Of a stretch of 64,000 nt of DNA, positions 46,156-58,600 are shown one piece after another (the stretch's first letter is position 1; each line of letters starts with the position of its first letter). The stretch spans positions 1,728,168 through 1,792,167 of the forward strand of contig JAVGVS010000045.1 of NCBI GenBank assembly GCA_032718565.1. The letters run 5' to 3'. This DNA is from Distichodus sexfasciatus. Taxonomy: Eukaryota > Chordata > Actinopteri > Characiformes > Distichodontidae. The position numbers and the translations under genes are program-made. The notes below the pieces were generated by a model. The model ran no database searches and was not told the DNA's origin. It saw only the letters and a program-made list of their open reading frames with translations.

Positions 46156-46208
46156 TATATAAACACTCCCAGCTCTCAGTGGAGAAGATGGAAGACAACT
46201 CCACAGGA
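46156..46208 (+). other. Possible orphan first exon (TATA, ATG, donor)
   Basis: TATATAAA at 46156 is followed 25 bp later by ATG (46188) encoding MEDNSTG and then a good donor GGAG-GTAAGT. I found no downstream exon that continues it, and the leader would be almost absent. It may be chance. Confidence 0.15.
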
Positions 46209-47377
46209 GGTAAGTCTACACTTAAAAAGTTTCATGCCCTTTAGTGCTTAATTTTGTTTTGAGCAACTTGAACTCTTCCACCAAAGAGACCTTTTACAGG
46301 AACGCAGCTCTAAAAGCTTAACATTAAGCAGAGATGCTGAGCATTATTCAGTGTTTTAGAGGTCGGTAATGGAAGGCAGTGGTGAGACGCTCAAACTTTA
46401 GTGGAGACCCCGACTCCTGCAGTAAATAAACCGAAACAAGAAGAAGAGTTCATGGAGAACACCAGGCCTAATCTCCCCGGTTCAGCGTGATGGATTGTGA
46501 GCCGGCTCTAGCCCCGTTATTAGTATAGAAAAGAAGGTGGAGCAGGACATGCGGAAAACGCAGATCTCCCTAGTCCTCTGCTTAATGTGTAATTAGAGCC
46601 TGAAGAAAATGCTGTTGCTGAACAGAAGTCAGAAGTACTTTATGCGGCAGTTTTGCACAGGTTTGGATGTTGCGGATCTGTGTAAACGAGTTTTAGCATT
46701 TTGCCTCCCTCCCTCTCCCTCTCTCTGTCATTTACACCCCCTTTTTGGCATTGTACCAAGATCACACCATGAACCAAAGTGAAATGCATTAGCTGTATAC
46801 AGCACAAAGCAAAAGAGCCAAAGGGGAGTCACAGCATGATTATGTGTCGGTGTGTGTGTTTGTCTGTCTCTACCAGAAAACATGACTTCAGAAAGAGCCG
46901 GCAAAGGCCACTGTGCTGTCATCTCTCAGGCTTACTAATTAACTACAGTCACATTCAGTGAAATACAATTAATTCTTAAACCAATTGGTCCATCCGAGAA
47001 ACACTGCAGCACACGGCTAGAAAACTGTCAATCAGTCACACTGCCACTAATCACCTTACTGTTAACCTCATGTCAATAACATAATGTTCATTTTGGCTAT
47101 TCATTGGTAATGAGTTTCTCGACAACTACACAAGGGTTTTTATTGCTTTTTTGCATGGAATATCTTGGCGCTTCACACAAATTTACTTCAGTTCAGCATT
47201 TAGAGCGAGCGTCACGTCCCACACACCCACGGCCCGAGCCAACATAAGCTCTCCAGAGCTGAATTAACACCAACAAAGTTTATGTAAGTCCAGCTGGAAG
47301 TGTACAGTATAATCAGTGTAGGTGATAATTCATCACAGCAGGATTACTAGTTAATTCAACACTGAGCTCTTTTCCCA

Positions 47378-47600
47378 TCTTGGGGCAGTTGGTAGTGTAA
47401 TGGTTCGACCCGTGATCAGAATCCCAGGATTGGTAAAGGTATCACTGAGGTACTCATGAGCAAGGTACCGTCCCCAAAGAACTGCTCTCCGGGTGCTGCC
47501 CATGTCAGTTGCCCACTGCTCCTTCACAGGTGGGTCCAATGCAGGACTTATATTTCTTTGTAGCGCACTGTGTGCTGTGGTGTGTTCACAATGGCATAAA
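47378..47600 (+). repeat. SINE-A, forward, near full length
   Basis: GGGGCAGTTGGTAGTGTAAT, GGTAAAGGTATCACTGAGG, AAGGTACCGTCCCCAAAGAA and CACTGCTCCTTCACAGGTGG through to GTGTTCACAATGGCATAAAA follow the consensus order. Confidence 0.75.
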
Positions 47601-48439
47601 ATCAAACAAATAAATTCACTTAAATACTGTGAATTCACTTCTCCAATAACATTACCAGATCAACCTCCACTCGGTCATTAGATGGTTTCATATACAGAGA
47701 ACATCAGCTCAGCAACTACAGAAAATTCAGATTTATAACCAGTATGCCGCTGTCTGTGATCAAAACTCAACAAAAGCCTGTACAAGAGCGGAAGAAGGGT
47801 AACAAAACAAACACGGGTCAAAGGATTCTGCATGGAAGGATGAATTTGTTCTGTTCTTCTCCCATCGGTCTAATTTACCCAGCAAAGCATGACATTTAGA
47901 CCTTTGAGTAAGTAAACACAGCAAATTATTGGACCTTGATCATACTTTCTGATGAAACCAGTTTTCTCTACAAATAAATATGTGAAAATAATCATTATAT
48001 TATAAATTATAAAAGCAGTAGATTGACCTCTGCATTTGATCTGCTTATATAACTTTAAAATTAAGATACAGAATTTCATCACAGATAGACCAAAGTGAAT
48101 CCTGATAAATGTTTCAGTTCAGTAGGTGTCAGTGTAACTGAATCTGTGTCAAACTCTGTGATACCATTTATATGATGCTTACCAAGTGCTGGACTCTACG
48201 AATATGACAGGATCTGGAAATAGTGTATGCATAAAGAACAACAATCTGCCTACATCATCTACACATGTGTTTACCACAGATTTTCTATTAGAAAACACAT
48301 AAACACATGCGGATATTCTCACTGTCACGAAGCAGCCAAGGCAGACAGATTTTAAAAGCTTATTGTGTAGTTAGAGAAGCTGTCAATTAACAAAGCCAAG
48401 CATAATTTCAACAGTTTACATATACTTTATATATAAACA

Positions 48440-49205
48440 GTGTTGGACGAGTTACTTCCAAAATGTACTAGTTTATAGATGACTACTTGTAATGTATTGC
48501 ACCTGAGTTACTTTTACCAAAATAAGTGTGGAAGTAGGACATTGTAATTGTAGACACACATTCTGTAGGAAATAGCACTTTTACTCACACTATTTTACTT
48601 GTCAGAACCTCCAGAATTTTGCGATGTTGTGATTGCAACTATTAACGCAGATTCGGCCAATCCCTGCAGATTCATTACTACTACAATTTTGACCAAGCAC
48701 TGCAACTTTTTGACCATTGTTGTTTCCTGCAAAACGTTGAGCCATACGTCAGCGAACCCACTTCCTTGTTCTACGTTTACATACAAGAGTCGCGTGTGAT
48801 AAAATCGACTAACATTTACCTTTAAAAGTAACTAAATGATTAATAAAAAAATAATAGTGGCTTTGCTCCTTAATTGTTAAACAATCATTATAAAAGGGGA
48901 CAAAATCACAACTTTCATCGCAATTTTTTAGAAAATCTGCCGCAATATCAGACGTTTTAGGCCGCAACAATCTCTAAAAAAAAGTCCTGGTGCGATTGTC
49001 TTGTGCTAAAGGTCTTGTGGTGTTGGAGATTTTTATATAAAATTAAAACAGCACTAAATTTTGGGATAAAAGTGTGTTGTAATGTGTGTTACTGAAAAAT
49101 ATAACAATTATAATATTACTAAAAATATATTAGCAATGCCTTACATTACTGTGTTACATGCATTACTGTAATTGCGTTACTTTTGTGACACGTTGCTCCC
49201 ATTTT
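48440..49205. mobile_element. DNA element with CAGTGTTGG end, with inner repeat
   Basis: ACAGTGTTGGACGAGTTACT at 48439 and a GTAATTGCGTTACTTTTGTG-rich right end near 49170 resemble a widespread fish hAT-type element with GTTACT-rich ends. A different repeat related to 2385-2570 occupies about 48600-49010. The remaining flanks (45730-48430 outside the SINE) hold no gene. Confidence 0.45.
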
Positions 49206-49494
49206 TCACATTACACTACATTTTCATTAGGTGACGTATTTTTGTGTTGCCACGGTAATCATCTGTGCTACACTGGAATGTGTGCGAGGCACACAAGCAG
49301 TTTCATTGAAATAGCAATACTGTGTTTAATTTGGCCATCACTTAAAATCTTTTTCTTAGTCACAGCTACTTAGAATTGTATAAACTTATATAATATACTA
49401 TTATTATAGTCAACTAAGCTCTAATATTTGAGAAATAACTTTAAAAACTATACCTTCCACCTCTGTTTTTTAGTATTTATAGTAAATAGCCATT

Positions 49495-49930
49495 GTCCTT
49501 TACAGTTTAAGGAAGAGATGGAAGAGATGGAATTTATTGATGCTATTGATCCTCTCTCTGTGTGTCCTCTTAAATGTTCCACTGGCATTATATGTCCCAA
49601 GATACCTTAATTAGTGTGTGTGTGTGTGTGTGTGTGTAAGTAGAGCGTCTGCAGTCTGCACATATGTTCACTCATCCGTGTACAGAGACATGATATGTAC
49701 AAAACCCAATCATCGAGGAACACCTGAGATTTCTGTAGCCTTAGACATGGAGCATAAACCCATCGATCGATCTGTGTTTGTCTTGCAGCTTTATTCCAGC
49801 TCCCTCTCTGGGGCAAGCAAAGACAAATTCTCCCTGCGGTCAAAGATCACCGTCTCCCCCGGGCCTCGTTCCAAATATACATTATGAGCTGTTAGCCCAG
49901 TGGGCCCTTTAACCAGCAATATACTCCTCA
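49495..49930 (+). other. Unique block with two acceptor-like sites
   Basis: CCTTTACAG is followed by an open FKEEMEEMEFIDAIDPLSV, and TTTGTCTTGCAG at ~49786 is followed by another open stretch ending ATTATGAGC. A (TG)n tract at 49614-49637 separates them. I do not recognise a protein; conserved non-coding DNA or chance is equally likely. Confidence 0.2.
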
Positions 49931-49987
49931 AAACCTCCAGTGACTGTGTGTTTGTGTGTGTGACTTAAATTGACAGAAAACACACAA

Positions 49988-49989
<2 letters not shown>

Positions 49990-50022
<33 letters not shown>
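49990..50022 (+). repeat. (CA)n microsatellite
   Basis: About 16 CA units. Other dinucleotide tracts of similar size occur at 28168-28198, 34564-34583 and 62194-62226. Confidence 0.85.
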
Positions 50023-50029
<7 letters not shown>

Positions 50030-50961
50030 ACTAATGGATGGTGATTGCAGGTTATAAACAAGTTACAGAACTTTGAATCACACATTTTTAAGATATGAGC
50101 ATTATGGAGACAGATTTTAAAGCGAGAAGTTCAGCTTGTATAAAAAATGTGGGTTTTATGTCTCCATAATGACACACGTCATCAGTGTGCAATCCGGTCA
50201 AAGTCCCCGTTGTGGGGGGTAAACACACGCACCTTTAAGGATATGAGCATGATTGGGACTTTAGATTTTAAAAGGGGAAGTTTAGTTTGAAGACATAGGT
50301 ATGAAATAGGTATCCTACATTGACACAGGTCCCCTCCTTGTTGGTGTGCAATCAGGTCAAAGTTTAGACACAAAAAGTTTACAGACACACACACAGACTG
50401 ACTCACGAAGAGGACCGTCATGAGTAGTAAAAAGTAAAGAAATCTAGTTATTTAAAGACCTTAATTTTTATGTCCAGGACTGTTTTCCCAGCCCTTGTTT
50501 TTGTTCGTGTCCTGATGTTACACCTGTGTTTGTGTGTGTTTAAACCTGGTGTCTTCCGCGGAGCTGTTTTGTGCCCACGTTTGTGGGTTTTTGGTTGTGA
50601 TTTTTGTTTGCTTGCTTGCTTTGTCTTAATGTCTCTACACCAGTTTATTTGTCCGACAGTTTATTGGTTGTGACGGAAAAAAATTCTTCTTCATAGAGAA
50701 ACATTAAGCCAGTTGATCCTGAGCTGGAGGTGCTTGGATATTTGTAAAAGTCAGTTTATTTACTTAAAGACATACATTTTTATGTCCAGGATCAAGTTCT
50801 TTTTGTAAGTGAAGTTAAGGTGATTAACAGGAGAAACATCTAGAGGGCGCTGTGTCCTGCAGCTGTAGAGGACAGAATGTTCAGGAATGCTTAAGGAAAT
50901 CCTCATAAACTCACACGCTAGACAGGAACTCAGGAGTTTCACCAAAGCTCACTCACCATTA

Positions 50962-51140
50962 TAATACGTTTACAGGATTTAGCGCACGCTCTTATCCAGA
51001 GTGCCTTCCGTTTACCAGTTTCCTTGAGAGCAACTTGGGGTTGAGGGTCTTGCTCAGAAAAGTGCTGGAAGTAAGATTCGAACACACAACTGCTTGGTCC
51101 AGAGATGGGTATCCTAACCACTAGACCATTACCGCCCCCA
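50962..51140 (-). repeat. SINE-B, reverse
   Basis: CGTTTACAGGATTTAGCGCA, CTCTTATCCAGAGTGCC, GGGGTTGAGGGTCTTGCTCA and CCTAACCACTAGACCATTAC are in order. This copy keeps both the LINE-like tail and the tRNA-like head. Confidence 0.7.
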
Positions 51141-52009
51141 TACATGTTATAACAGACTTGAAACAACATTTTTGAGCGTTCTTGTATCCCTTAATTAATG
51201 GATTATATTTTCGGAAAATCACATGCTAGAAATGCATGCCTTTAGATTTTTAGAAGACCTTGAGCGGCTTTTTTATGCATGAATTTGATGTGAAAATATC
51301 CAGACAAACCTGATATCACCTTTTTAATAAACAAAGCGTTTGACTTAGATGGTTGCATCGCTAGATTTAATAGTGATATGCATCTCATCTACGTACATTA
51401 TTCCTATATAAAGTTATTATAGGTTAAGAAACAAGTGGTTGCAAAGTCATTTACTGTAAAGTCATTAAGCGATGAGGGTGTAAAAGGAGAAAATGAAACC
51501 TTGTTGTCCTTAATAATGTGTTTTATCAGGGTTTCTCAACATAATTAATGTTGTTGTTTTATGCTTATCTCTAGCATTTCAAGGTGATCTGAGAAACTTC
51601 ATTTAAACAAAGACTGTTAAAAGTTATTCGTCATTGTAGTGAGGTGAGAAAATCATAAAGAGCCCCACAACAAAATGCAGCTATTGAAAAATAACTGTAA
51701 ACAGAATTCAAGCAATTCTACAGAAAGTAAATTATACGTCTTGTGAGTCTGTCATTGTGTTTTTAAAGCTCAGCCAGACCTGAAGCCAGACCAGTAACAC
51801 TTACAGCCAGGTGTGTAACTCCTGTACAACTGTCCCCATTATACACACATTTCAGCTGTGAAGCTCCCAATTCCAACACACACTCACACTCACACACACA
51901 CTGCTCTTATCAGTACACTAAGCTGCGTTATCCTGCACAATGAGTAATGTGTTTTTCCTGTTGGTGCGGTGTGTAAATGTTGAGTAAGTGTGAGTACGTA
52001 AGTATTTGT

Positions 52010-52010
<1 letters not shown>

Positions 52011-52055
<45 letters not shown>

Positions 52056-52056
52056 G
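52011..52056 (+). repeat. (TG)n(GA)n in the itgb3 5' region
   Basis: A compound microsatellite ends 92 bp before the itgb3 start codon, so it lies in the 5' UTR or core promoter. No TATA box is evident upstream. Confidence 0.8.
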
Positions 52057-52148
52057 TTTCTCTTGCCTTCCGGGACTAGGGACTCAAACAGACGGAGGAA
52101 GAAACAGGCTCCTGGTGCAGGTCCTACTGCTAAACATCTGTCTCTCAA

Positions 52149-52215
52149 ATGGGGAGGTTATTGGTTCTGTTTTGGACAGCATCAGTATTCTTAATACTAG
52201 TTTCCAGAGTTTTGG
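52149..52215 (+). CDS. itgb3: itgb3 exon 1: signal peptide
   Basis: ATG opens a hydrophobic leader, MGRLLVLFWTASVFLILVSR, ending VLG; the donor GTGAGT follows the first base of the Gly codon. Confidence 0.88.
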
Positions 52216-52666
52216 GTGAGTCACATTTCCAATTTGTGAACTAACATTGTGGTGGGGTTGCGACCCCAATATTTATTAGTGAATTTCAAGTCAAGTCAAA
52301 GTCAAACTTTTAAAACTTTATTTAACCAAACTTTATCTCACTGTAGGAGTTCAAATGAACCTCACAGCTACACTGTATTGTGGTTAAAACTTCTTTAAAT
52401 AATCTTTGCTGAAATTTGGGAAGACTATTTGCCCCACCTTTGCCTGCAGGGCATGTTTTTTGGGCTTAAGTCTTTGTAGAATGTACAGATGGTAACGAGG
52501 GTAATGAGTGGACTAATAACTAATGCAGATATTTATAGTTACAATACAACAATATAGTTATAGAGTCACACATTTATAAGTAAATATGTAGGTTTCTGAG
52601 ATGGTTCTGTGCAGTTCAGTGCATGACTCAACTTGCTACAGTGAAACAAGGCCGTATTTTCTGGTC

Positions 52667-52699
<33 letters not shown>

Positions 52700-55600
52700 A
52701 TTCTTTTCCAAGGCTCAAACATATGCACGTCAAGAGGAGTGAAAACCTGCAAGGAATGTTTGTCAATTCACCCAACGTGTGCTTGGTGCTCTCAAAAAGT
52801 AACACCATAAAACTATTCTACACTTTTACTTTTTCTACGCATTTAAATTCTAAATAATGCTTCAAACCAAAGTCGTTTTTGCATGACATATTGCCTATTT
52901 ATCTCTCTATATATGCGTCAGATCACTACTTGCGGTCTGTTAAGAACGTTACCCAGCATGTGTTTATGTGTGCACGGTTTAGGACTTCGACAAGGTTTCC
53001 CGCTGTAATCTGAAATCCCTCCTGGTGCAGTCCGGCTGTTCGGTGAATTTGATCGAGTTCCCGACCAGCAGCATTACAGTTACAGAGGACCGTCCTCTGA
53101 GTGAGAAAGCACAGAGCTCGTCCACTGACATCACTCAGATACAACCTCAGAGACTTCACCTGACACTCCGACCAGGTACAGAACGGACATTCACCTGCAC
53201 AATCACTTAATTATCGCCACCGCTGTCTGATCAGTAAAAACACAGAAAGATGTTACTTTTAGGCAAGTGTAGACAGAGGTGTGAAAAATGTCACCCGATA
53301 TTAAATAGGGCTGGGTTCAAAAAATCGATTCACCGATCAATATCGATTCTCATTCGAAAAATACGATATCGATTCAAAAATTCGCGGATCGATCTTTTCC
53401 TGCGGCTATTAGGTATGGCGTCACATCAATGCCAAAACTAGAGCGAGCGAAATGGCTTGCCGCAAAAAATTCGCGGGCGTAAATTTCAAAGTCGCGCGCA
53501 AATGTGAAACTCGAGAGCACAAAATTAAGAATCGAGTGCGCGGTTGTGATAATATTGCACGCGAACTGTATTTTTCCTTTCGCGAATGTCTTTTTTCCTC
53601 TCGATGTGTTAAATGTCCTCGCGCGCACAGTAGATTACCGACGAGCGGCTTTTTCGCTCAAGTGAGATTTCTGCGCGTGCGGTTTGAAAGGGGGTAGGTT
53701 TTGGCAGTTTGGGGGCGGGGTTTTGGCAGCTTCTGCCTGCGAAAATGGCAAGCCATTTTGCGCGCTCTACTTTTGGCATTGATGTGACACCGTAGTATGC
53801 ACTACTTCTCGCGACCGCGCAAGGAGAGCTATAAAACGTGAGACCGGCGAAACCGAAACCAAATAGAGCCATGGCTGAAGGTGCTCCGCTCCAATCACCG
53901 CCTGGCCTAATTTTATAACCAAGCAAAACTAGTATTGATGCAAAAAAATCTCTAAATAAATCGATATCGAATCGAATCGAGAATTGAATCGGATCATGAC
54001 CTTGTGAATCGGAATCGAATTGATTCAGGAAGGATACCCAGCCCTAATTTTAAAGCGATTCAATGGACGATTTGATGTCTGCCAATATTATAAAAACAAC
54101 TTCAATACAAATTCAGTTTGATTCAGTTCAGCAATCAGCAATCGATATTAAGTTAATTAATGTTAGCGGTTACTCATCATTGTGAACGCAGCACAGCACA
54201 CAGTGCATCACAACCACATCCCTTACGAAAACTAAATGTTTGCAGCAATTTTGTAATTAATTTATGACAAACAGTAGCGTTTGCCAGAATGTGTTGCCAC
54301 AAGTTTGCCATTGTCAATCTCTAGTGGCAAATTTGCAGCTATGTTCTGGCGACAACAACAAATTGCAACAAACAAGTTCACCACAAGTTTGCCACAAACC
54401 GTGGCTACATTGCCAAAGGTTAACAGCAACTGTTTGCGAGAAACCTAAGATTTTTATAAGGGATGTTACCTGCATTTGACCCATCTGTCAAAATAGCAGT
54501 GGGCGGCTTTAGCAGCGCCCGGGGGCAGTGCTCGCTCATGAGTACCTCAGTGGTACTTTTACCCTCGCAAACCAACTCACAAACAATTACACTACCACCT
54601 GCCAACTACCAGCTGCTGACATGAGGTAATGTAGTGCTGATGAACGCAATCACTTCTGTTGATATCAAATCACAAAAAGCAACTGAAATATTATATACCA
54701 GCTTTATTCCTGAGTTTGACCACACATTGAAATGAAAAAGTGTTTTAATAAATATAGGCCTTCTGTTCAATATGTTCAAAGCTATATTACAATATGGGTG
54801 ATATTTGATCACCGATTTCATTTTGAATTGAAGCTGTGGGTTAGTTGATGATTAAATCAGTGTATTGATGCACATCGATATATCGTTACACCCCTAGATG
54901 AAGAATGCATTTGAATTCACATAAAGATAAAATTTTAGCACGTTGAACATAATTGAGGCAGTTGGTTGTGTAACGGTTTGGGAGTTGGCCCTATGATCGA
55001 AAGGTCGCCAGTAAAAGTACCACTGAGGTACTCATGAACAAGGTTCCGTCCCCAAGCGCCTGCTCCCCAAAAAGCTGCCCATTGCTCCTTCTCGGATGGG
55101 TCAAATGTGTGCTGGATTTTTCTGTTACCATACATGGGGTTGATTTCGATGCTGGCTTCTGTACATCTAGTTCTCTTGTTTTCCTGTCATCTGCTCAGCC
55201 GAAGTTCAAAAATAGGACACTTGCTAGACTGACCCAAGGTCGTGGAAACAGGTGTGAACCTCACTGAGCCGAACATAACACACCTTCTTATTACTAAGAA
55301 ATTACATCTTAGAATGGAAGATTAAAATTTTCCATTACAAAATGCAGAGCTTACATTCGGTTGTGGTGCACAGCGTTCTTTGCTGTGTTCAATTGTTCAA
55401 TTCTCCCTGATTTTACTCCAGTTACAGTGCTTAAGGTGTCCTTTTTTAACTTTCAGATGACTCAAAGCGCTTCACAGTCACCGTTAGACAGGTGGCCGAT
55501 TACCCGGTTGACCTCTATTACTTGATGGACCTGTCTTACTCGATGAAAGATGACTTAGTCAGTCTCCGTTCCCTTGGCAATGACCTGGCCTCATCTATGG

Positions 55601-58600
55601 GCAGTACCACTAGTAACCTGCGCATGGGATTTGGAGCATTCGTGGACAAAACCCTTTCCCCTTACATGTATATGTTTCCAGATGATGCAGTGAAGAACCC
55701 CTGTTATAGGTAAAGTGACATAAAAATATTTCCTTACCTGTGCCCATAAGTACAAGTTTCTTTTGGCTTATGGTTCTGTGTCAATAATCACAGTAATTCA
55801 GTTTCCTAACATGGTATAACATCGCTTCGGTCAAATTTTGATTATATTAAGTTTTATCCAGACACTGTCACCTACACAATCAATTTTAATATTACTTTTT
55901 TAAAGCATGGGCGCGACCTGCCAGCAGCAGTTTGGCTATAGGAACGTGTTGTCCCTTACCGAAAAGGTGGATCGTTTCACGGAAGAGGTCAAAAACCAGC
56001 AAATCTCCAGAAACAGGGACTCACCAGAGGGAGGACTCGATGCTGTCTTGCAGGCTGTGGTGTGCAAGGTGTTACATCCACTTTTAATCTTATATTTTTC
56101 ATTATATACAACAGTTAATATATTTAGTGTAAGATATGGTGCATATCACTTTCACTCATTAGCGTATTTGAGGGCATACCGTATTAACAGTGTTCTTTTA
56201 GTACTGGTTTCTTGACGATAAATTAAGATTACTCTTGGACTAAACTGCACTACCAATGGAGATTCCAGGCATGAGCTTAATCAAGTTTGGAAAAACTGGC
56301 CTTTAATGTTCATTATGTGATCGTGGTCATTTTTATTCCACACACTTCTTACCGTGACTCCTCCAGCAGTGTAGTTTGCTTGCAAACCCACTTTTGATAC
56401 ATGCACTCATTTGCAAGTTATATCCATTTTTTCATCCGCATTTTCCCCATAGACTAATATGGAACTCAAATTTTGCCGCTTTACTGGGCGTCCGCCGTTC
56501 TTCACGAAGCCACCAAATTCGACGTGATTTGAGGATCCAGGAATCTCTTTGCATATCTGTAACCGTCATTTTCACCCTTTTTCCTGTTTGTTTTTCCCAT
56601 AAGAACCCATTCGTTTTCTCCCATTAAGAATACATGGGATTCGGGGCTCGAAAGCTTCCCTCAGCCTATTATCACACGACAGTCAACACGGTTCTTATGC
56701 CACCTCAGACCACCTCACTGAACACATACATCTCAGTCTGTTTCCACCCGCACTTGTCTTTTTCTTACTTCAAAGTCAAAGTCAAAGTCAACTTTATTGT
56801 CATCTCTGCTATATACTGTACAGATACATAGAGAGACGAGACGAGACGAGACTTTTATCATCCCTCATTCTTTCCCCATTCACTTTAATGCATTTTAATC
56901 AAAGTCTTCCTTCTCGGCCCGTTTTCATGTCACAGCCACAAACATCACATGTTAGCATTTTCATTTTCGGAAATCTCTACTTGTCATGTCCTCCTTTGTG
57001 GAAACTCATATCCACTCTTCCTGGATGTTCTGCTCTCTGCATTAGGACAAGATCGGTTGGAGGCCGGACGCGTCCCATCTGCTGGTGTTCACCACGGACG
57101 CGACGTCTCACACTGCTCTAGATGGAAAAATTGCTGGCATCGTCTGGCCTCATGATGGACAGTGTCACATTGATCTCAACAACATTTATGACCGCACTAC
57201 TTCACTGGTCAGTATCACTACATTTTTGGTCATATTTGTTGTGTTGCTTTTGGGCTAAAACTCCGAGGACAAGGGTAATGTCATCACATAAAGTCCTTTC
57301 TGATGCTCCCTTTTTGTTGTGGCCCAAAGACCTACATAAATGTAGTTTAAAATGCAAAGAGTAACAGCTAGCTCCACGCTGACCTATTACGAGGGTATAA
57401 TGCAGTACTAAAACGAAGCAAAGACATAAACATGTTAATTCACTCTAACACAAATTTCTCAACTTATTTGGTTATAATTTGGCAGTAGCAAGAAAGATCA
57501 AAAGTATCAGACGAGAATGTGTAATCTGTACTGACAATGGCAAGCTCAGATTTGTTCAAATATGATTGCAACATTATTGCAAAAGTTGTTGTGCATTTCT
57601 GGCATGACTGAGCACACTGATGAAAGGGAATTCTGAAGATGGTTCCAGTTCGTATGTGGGTGAATAAGTGGGCAGTGGCAGGTGAATAAAAACATCAGCA
57701 AAGACCATTATTTTGAGCTGTCTCATGTTGGTGTTTTTTTGGTTATTGTTGGTTGAAAACACAAATAAACCGGGTTTTCCATGCACCACAACCAGGTGTC
57801 TGGAAGCCGGCTATGTCACAAGTATAAAAGGTGTATTGTCCAATTAAAGTTGATGACCAGCTGAAACCTCGGGGATATCACGAAGCAGTATTTCTTCTCT
57901 GGAGGCGGATTGCATGGGTATGACATTTGTATGAATGTGTTTTTGTTGCTGCAGGACTATCCCTCTATCGCCATGCTCACTGACAAGCTGTCGGAGAATA
58001 ATATCAACCTCATCTTTGCTGTCACCGACAATGTGGTGCCTCTATACCTTGTGAGTGTGTTAACAAACATTACTGCAGCTCTTACTCAGTAACTTTGACG
58101 ATTTGATTTTTAAATTTTAGGTAGGTTAAATAACATATAACCCCTTATCTTTGTAACCTAATCATTTAGATCTTTGCTATTCATAACCTGCTTTTGAAAC
58201 AAAAATGTGCTAAGCATATCAAGCATTTTTCCATTTATGGCAGTATTTATTTCCTGCAAGCCATTCAACACATGCACACACATTCCATAATGAGGTCACT
58301 GTCTTCTGTGTTGTCACATTGCACATTGTGCACTCCCACTCCACATCCTCTCTTAGAGTTTTCCTGTCTCTTAGAATTACAGTAAGTTGATTCCTGGCAC
58401 AACGGTGGGGAAACTCTCTTACGACTCGAGCAACGTCATCCAGCTCATCCTGGAAGCGTATGCGGTGAGCTACACACTACACACACACTAATTATTTACC
58501 GTGTTTTTGTTGAAATCTCTCATTTCTGCCTGAAAGACGTTATGTTAAGTCCACATCATTGTTCATTCACTGGTATTGTCTTTGCCGACGTGCCCTGTAA

